This document shows positions 60,894 to 64,000 of a stretch of DNA of 64,000 nt, in pieces. Origin of the DNA: Melieria omissa (lineage: Eukaryota; Arthropoda; Insecta; Diptera; Ulidiidae). The notes beneath the pieces are model-generated. The model worked only from the letters and a program-made list of their open reading frames with translations, was not told where the DNA came from and ran no database searches. How positions within the stretch are numbered: position 1 is the first letter of the stretch; every line of letters starts with the position of its first letter. Where the stretch lies: NCBI GenBank assembly GCA_963971225.1, contig OZ020269.1:85102450-85166449 (forward strand), written 5' to 3'. A program made the position numbers and the translations under genes.

Positions 60894-62989
60894 CAATGGC
60901 GGCAACATTGTATGGCAACCCTAGTCGTTTCGATGTCAATTATTTTTCTGTTCAGTTGGGTTTTCAACTATTTTCAATCGATTTTCAATCCTTAAGTCCT
61001 AAACTAATCTATTATATTTTACTTCTATCAGTGTCAACATATTTACTTAGGTTTTGTTCTATTATTATTGTAATCAGCTGACTTGGTCTCTTTTGCCAGT
61101 TGTTAGCTATTTCAGTTGGATTTTCTTTATCAGCTTACAGCCAACTTGCCCAACTTCTGTTGCCAACCTGAACTTATTTAGTTCTGGAAATTTTAACTGA
61201 TACAATTGCCTTCGTTTTATTGGAAGTTAGTATTTTCAGTTAATTTTTCTTATCTATGGCTTTGTGGAACTGAATCAGCTAACAATTTCTTTCAATGGTC
61301 AGCTGATTCAGCTTACTTTCTTTGTAGTTAATTATCAACTAATTGTTGATTAAACCATTTACAGCTATCAGTCATCAACCGATTGTGAAAATCGAAAACC
61401 ATTTTTAAAAAATTCTGTACTGAAAAGCATTTGAAAAACTATTGATTCACCAAGCGAAAAACAGTCCCACAATATTTCAGTTCAGTTCAGTTCACCTAAA
61501 AAACCAAGTAGGTACAATACACATTTGAAAATCACAGCAAAACAAATTATACAACCTTGAATGCGGCAATCAATTTGCCCAACAATTAACTAAGTTATGC
61601 CAACTACAACACAGCTAAAGTGGATTTAAGCTCAAACGCTCTACTAACTACACCGAACTCTGTAGCTACGACAAAAACAACTACAACAAGAACAATAGCA
61701 ACAATAATGACACACACACAAAATACATACACACAAAATACCTACGTAAGTATTTATGTGTGTAAGTATGTACGGACCTGCATTGTTTATTTAGCCAAAT
61801 TAAATTTGTTGGTCATCTAACCTGCCGGACGACTGGTCGATCAGCTGCCGAATGTTCGCTGAGTAACTCGTAGTTGAATGCTCGTCCGGTTGTTCCAATA
61901 GTCGGACGAACGGTATCGTGTTTTATGAATTGCATTATTTTGATTAATTTTATTATTCTTGGCATTGAATCGGCACAGCGGCAGCGGCGACGGCTTATGC
62001 TCGAGAGGGGAGGTGGGAGGTTAGGTAAGCTGGCTGGCTACATACAAAGCATTTCATTTTCATTGATGATTTTTTTCCATGTAATTTTCTGAATGAGTTT
62101 ACATCATCACTAATTTTATGTGTGTGATCGTACAAAATAATCGACTGTGCGCGTTCGAACAACAAATGCAACAAGTTTATTTTGCTGTTGTTGAAAACAC
62201 TATTAGCTGCAAAACAGAATCGGTCAGCATTAGAAATTTAAATGCTTTAATAATAAATCGTAAAAGTTTCAACGATTAGCAGAAAAGATTTTACAAAATT
62301 TTTCAACAAGTGTTGTATAGTTTGTCTTATCGCTTACGATAAAAATGTAAAATTCCCTATAAAACTAATAAAAACTTGATATACAATGATAAGTAGGGAG
62401 TTAAATGGAAGAGAGGGAAAATAAATGTTCAGTCAGACACTGCGCTTAATCAATTTTACTATATGGCCAGCTGATAAGTCCATAAATAACAACGATGTCA
62501 TTGCAAAAATTGGAGCAGATGATAGCATTGAACTGATACCAATACGTTGCACAATGCGAAAATTAAAGAAAGAAAGCAAAGTTGCAGTGTAAATTTAACA
62601 GTCAACAAATTGTAAAAAAAGTGCCAACTTTATATTGAATTCAATAATTTCAAAATAATGAGTCATTGAAGCAAACTTGCGTACTACTTCTAACCAGAGA
62701 GCACTTGACGAATCAAGTACTAACAACGCTTATTGAAAATAGTTGGAAATTATGTCTGAACATGCCATAATTAGTGTCAATATTTAGGCATGAAATATGA
62801 CAACTTTGCATTTTTGAGTAGGTTATGAATTCTTAATTAATTATAGTTACAGATCTTCTTAAGCTGGGAATGTACATTGATGTTTAGGAATGCTATAGAT
62901 ATAGTAATGTAAAAACTGTGCACATCGGAGGATTCCTAAAGTACATATAATTAACATTATAGTAGGTTAGGTTACGCTATAGTGACTAC
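60894..62989. other. Non-coding sequence upstream of RhoGEF2 exon a
   Basis: Frequent CAGCTGATT/AATCAGCTG words at 61,070-61,320. At 61,822-61,922 the minus strand has an open stretch ending NIRQLIDQSSG and a donor CAG|GTTAGA in phase 2, the phase needed to enter exon a, but without an ATG. The start exon is unresolved. Confidence 0.35.
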
Positions 62990-63660
62990 TAGAGTCCTGC
63001 ACGGGTATGCATTTTTGCTATTCGAAAACATTCAAATGCTTTTGAATAGAATACTTCACTTCATCTCTGCGGACCGGTCCGAATGAATACGATTACAGCT
63101 CCCTTCGAGTACGAGTAAGCTCCGAACAGAAACGACTAGACGTACACTATTTATTCATATTCGCTCGAAGCGGGAAAACGAGCACAAAAGCATTCGAATA
63201 ATAGTACACACTGCTTCGAATATATTCGAATATACTCGTTTTAATATTCCTAAGACTATTTAGAAATATTTATGTTATATATAAATATTTATTAATTTTT
63301 TATGCTACTTTCTTCAATAATTTCCATTTTGCGTATTAACTAATAAGCCACTTCAACCGCAGCACAAGTATACACATGGAAAAGTAACATACTACGCATA
63401 AAAATATTCGGTGAAACTGTTGATATTCGAATACTTCACAAAGTTCTCGATTACCGAATACGCGCACTGCAGTATTCGCTTCTCACCGAATACGAGCACT
63501 GCAGTGTTCGCTTTCACCGAATACGAATAGAAACGAGAAGCGACGCTCGCTGGTTCTCGTTTCTATTCGTTTCGTTGTACGCATTCTTCGAATACCAAGT
63601 ACCCGTACAGTATGTACAGTAGTGTAGCCGTCAAAATGAATATATTCATGCAGGACTTTA
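62990..63660. mobile_element. hAT-type foldback element with 8-bp target duplication
   Basis: Ends TAGAGTCCTGCA and TGCAGGACTTTA are inverted with one mismatch. GTGACTAC flanks both sides (62,982-62,989 and 63,661-63,668). The 671-bp interior is built from TTCGAATA and CACCGAATACGA words. It has a perfect 15-bp hairpin (GAATAGAAACGAGAA and its complement, about 63,526-63,569). No transposase. Confidence 0.9.
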
Positions 63661-63834
63661 GTGACTACATCTGCAAGAAAAACACACTCGGAGGCCTCTT
63701 GTGAGGCCTTTTGTCATACCACATAATTCACCTGTTTTTTAAATGTGTATGCAACACTGTTTTGTTAAGGTTTTGCCATTGCCTGCCTCGTGCGATTCTT
63801 GTAATTCTTATCTCATGCATGTGGATAGTGATCA

Positions 63835-64000
63835 GAGTTGCCACTTTTGCTCTTTTCGGACCAAAATTGGTCAGATTTTTTTACTTTGATCTGCTGGTCT
63901 GGTTAAACGAATTTCGGTCCGTTTAGTGATGTGAATATATTTTCATGAGTATACAAAGTTATACAAAAAATTTTAATTTAAAAATTACTTTAAAGACAAC
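63835..64000. mobile_element. hAT-like MITE, copy 2, cut by window end
   Basis: It starts CAGAGTTGCCACTTTTGCTC and follows the copy at 60,636 with moderate divergence to the last base. The right end lies outside the window. Confidence 0.6.

Noticed and set aside
1..64000. CRISPR arrays, bacterial operons, riboswitches or rRNA genes
   Set aside because: The window is eukaryotic nuclear DNA. Direct repeats seen are satellites or transposon-internal repeats without the spacer regularity of CRISPR.

Overview
The window looks like nuclear DNA of a higher dipteran, probably a tephritid-type fly. This is inferred from the long AT-rich introns, the polyQ/polyH/polyN tracts in coding exons and the mix of insect transposon relics; it was not tested by a search. 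One gene dominates. It is a minus-strand orthologue of Drosophila RhoGEF2 (PDZ-RhoGEF/LARG family). Twelve coding exons can be placed between 58,933 and 20,674. All splice phases agree and all introns are GT-AG.

Gene layout, in transcription order (right to left): an acidic and Ser/Asn/Thr-rich N-terminus; a PDZ domain split over three exons (58,138-58,933; 49,220-49,312; 48,692-48,749); a linker and coiled coil (40,326-40,462; 40,088-40,261); one large proline/glutamine/histidine-rich exon (37,060-38,304); a short linker exon (35,134-35,224); an RGS-like (RH) domain (23,856-24,648 and 23,611-23,797); a C1 zinc finger (23,428-23,539 and 20,795-20,953); and a last visible exon (20,674-20,727) that ends in an open phase-1 donor. 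The catalytic DH-PH module and the initiator ATG exon were not found. They presumably lie beyond the two ends of the window or in exons too short to recognise. Positions 1-20,673 are therefore read as the downstream intron.

The introns are full of repeats. I can define by their ends: a Helitron (29,388-31,739) inserted between A and T inside a tRNA-derived SINE; hAT-type elements with 8-bp target duplications (26,273-26,511; 45,257-45,841; 62,990-63,660) and weaker hAT-like copies (12,712-13,089; 60,636-60,893; 63,835-end); a piggyBac-type MITE with TTAA ends (26,545-26,733); a PIF/Harbinger-type element with TAA duplication (32,531-33,316); two other SINE copies; two mariner transposase relics; several non-LTR retrotransposon tails; and a probable solo LTR. 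Tandem arrays include a 92-bp satellite (558-1,480), a 36-bp minisatellite that stays open as protein (26,757-27,775), a 207-bp triplication (16,755-17,350) and a strongly strand-asymmetric GGATAG array (51,430-52,870).

The most unusual items are: a possible small two-exon secreted or type II membrane protein gene on the opposite strand (13,519-13,929); a 72-bp tandem copy of the C1-exon splice acceptor that would insert a stop if used; a pair of minus-strand ATG/donor modules at 28.3-28.4 kb that could be alternative first exons; and the Helitron-in-SINE nest.
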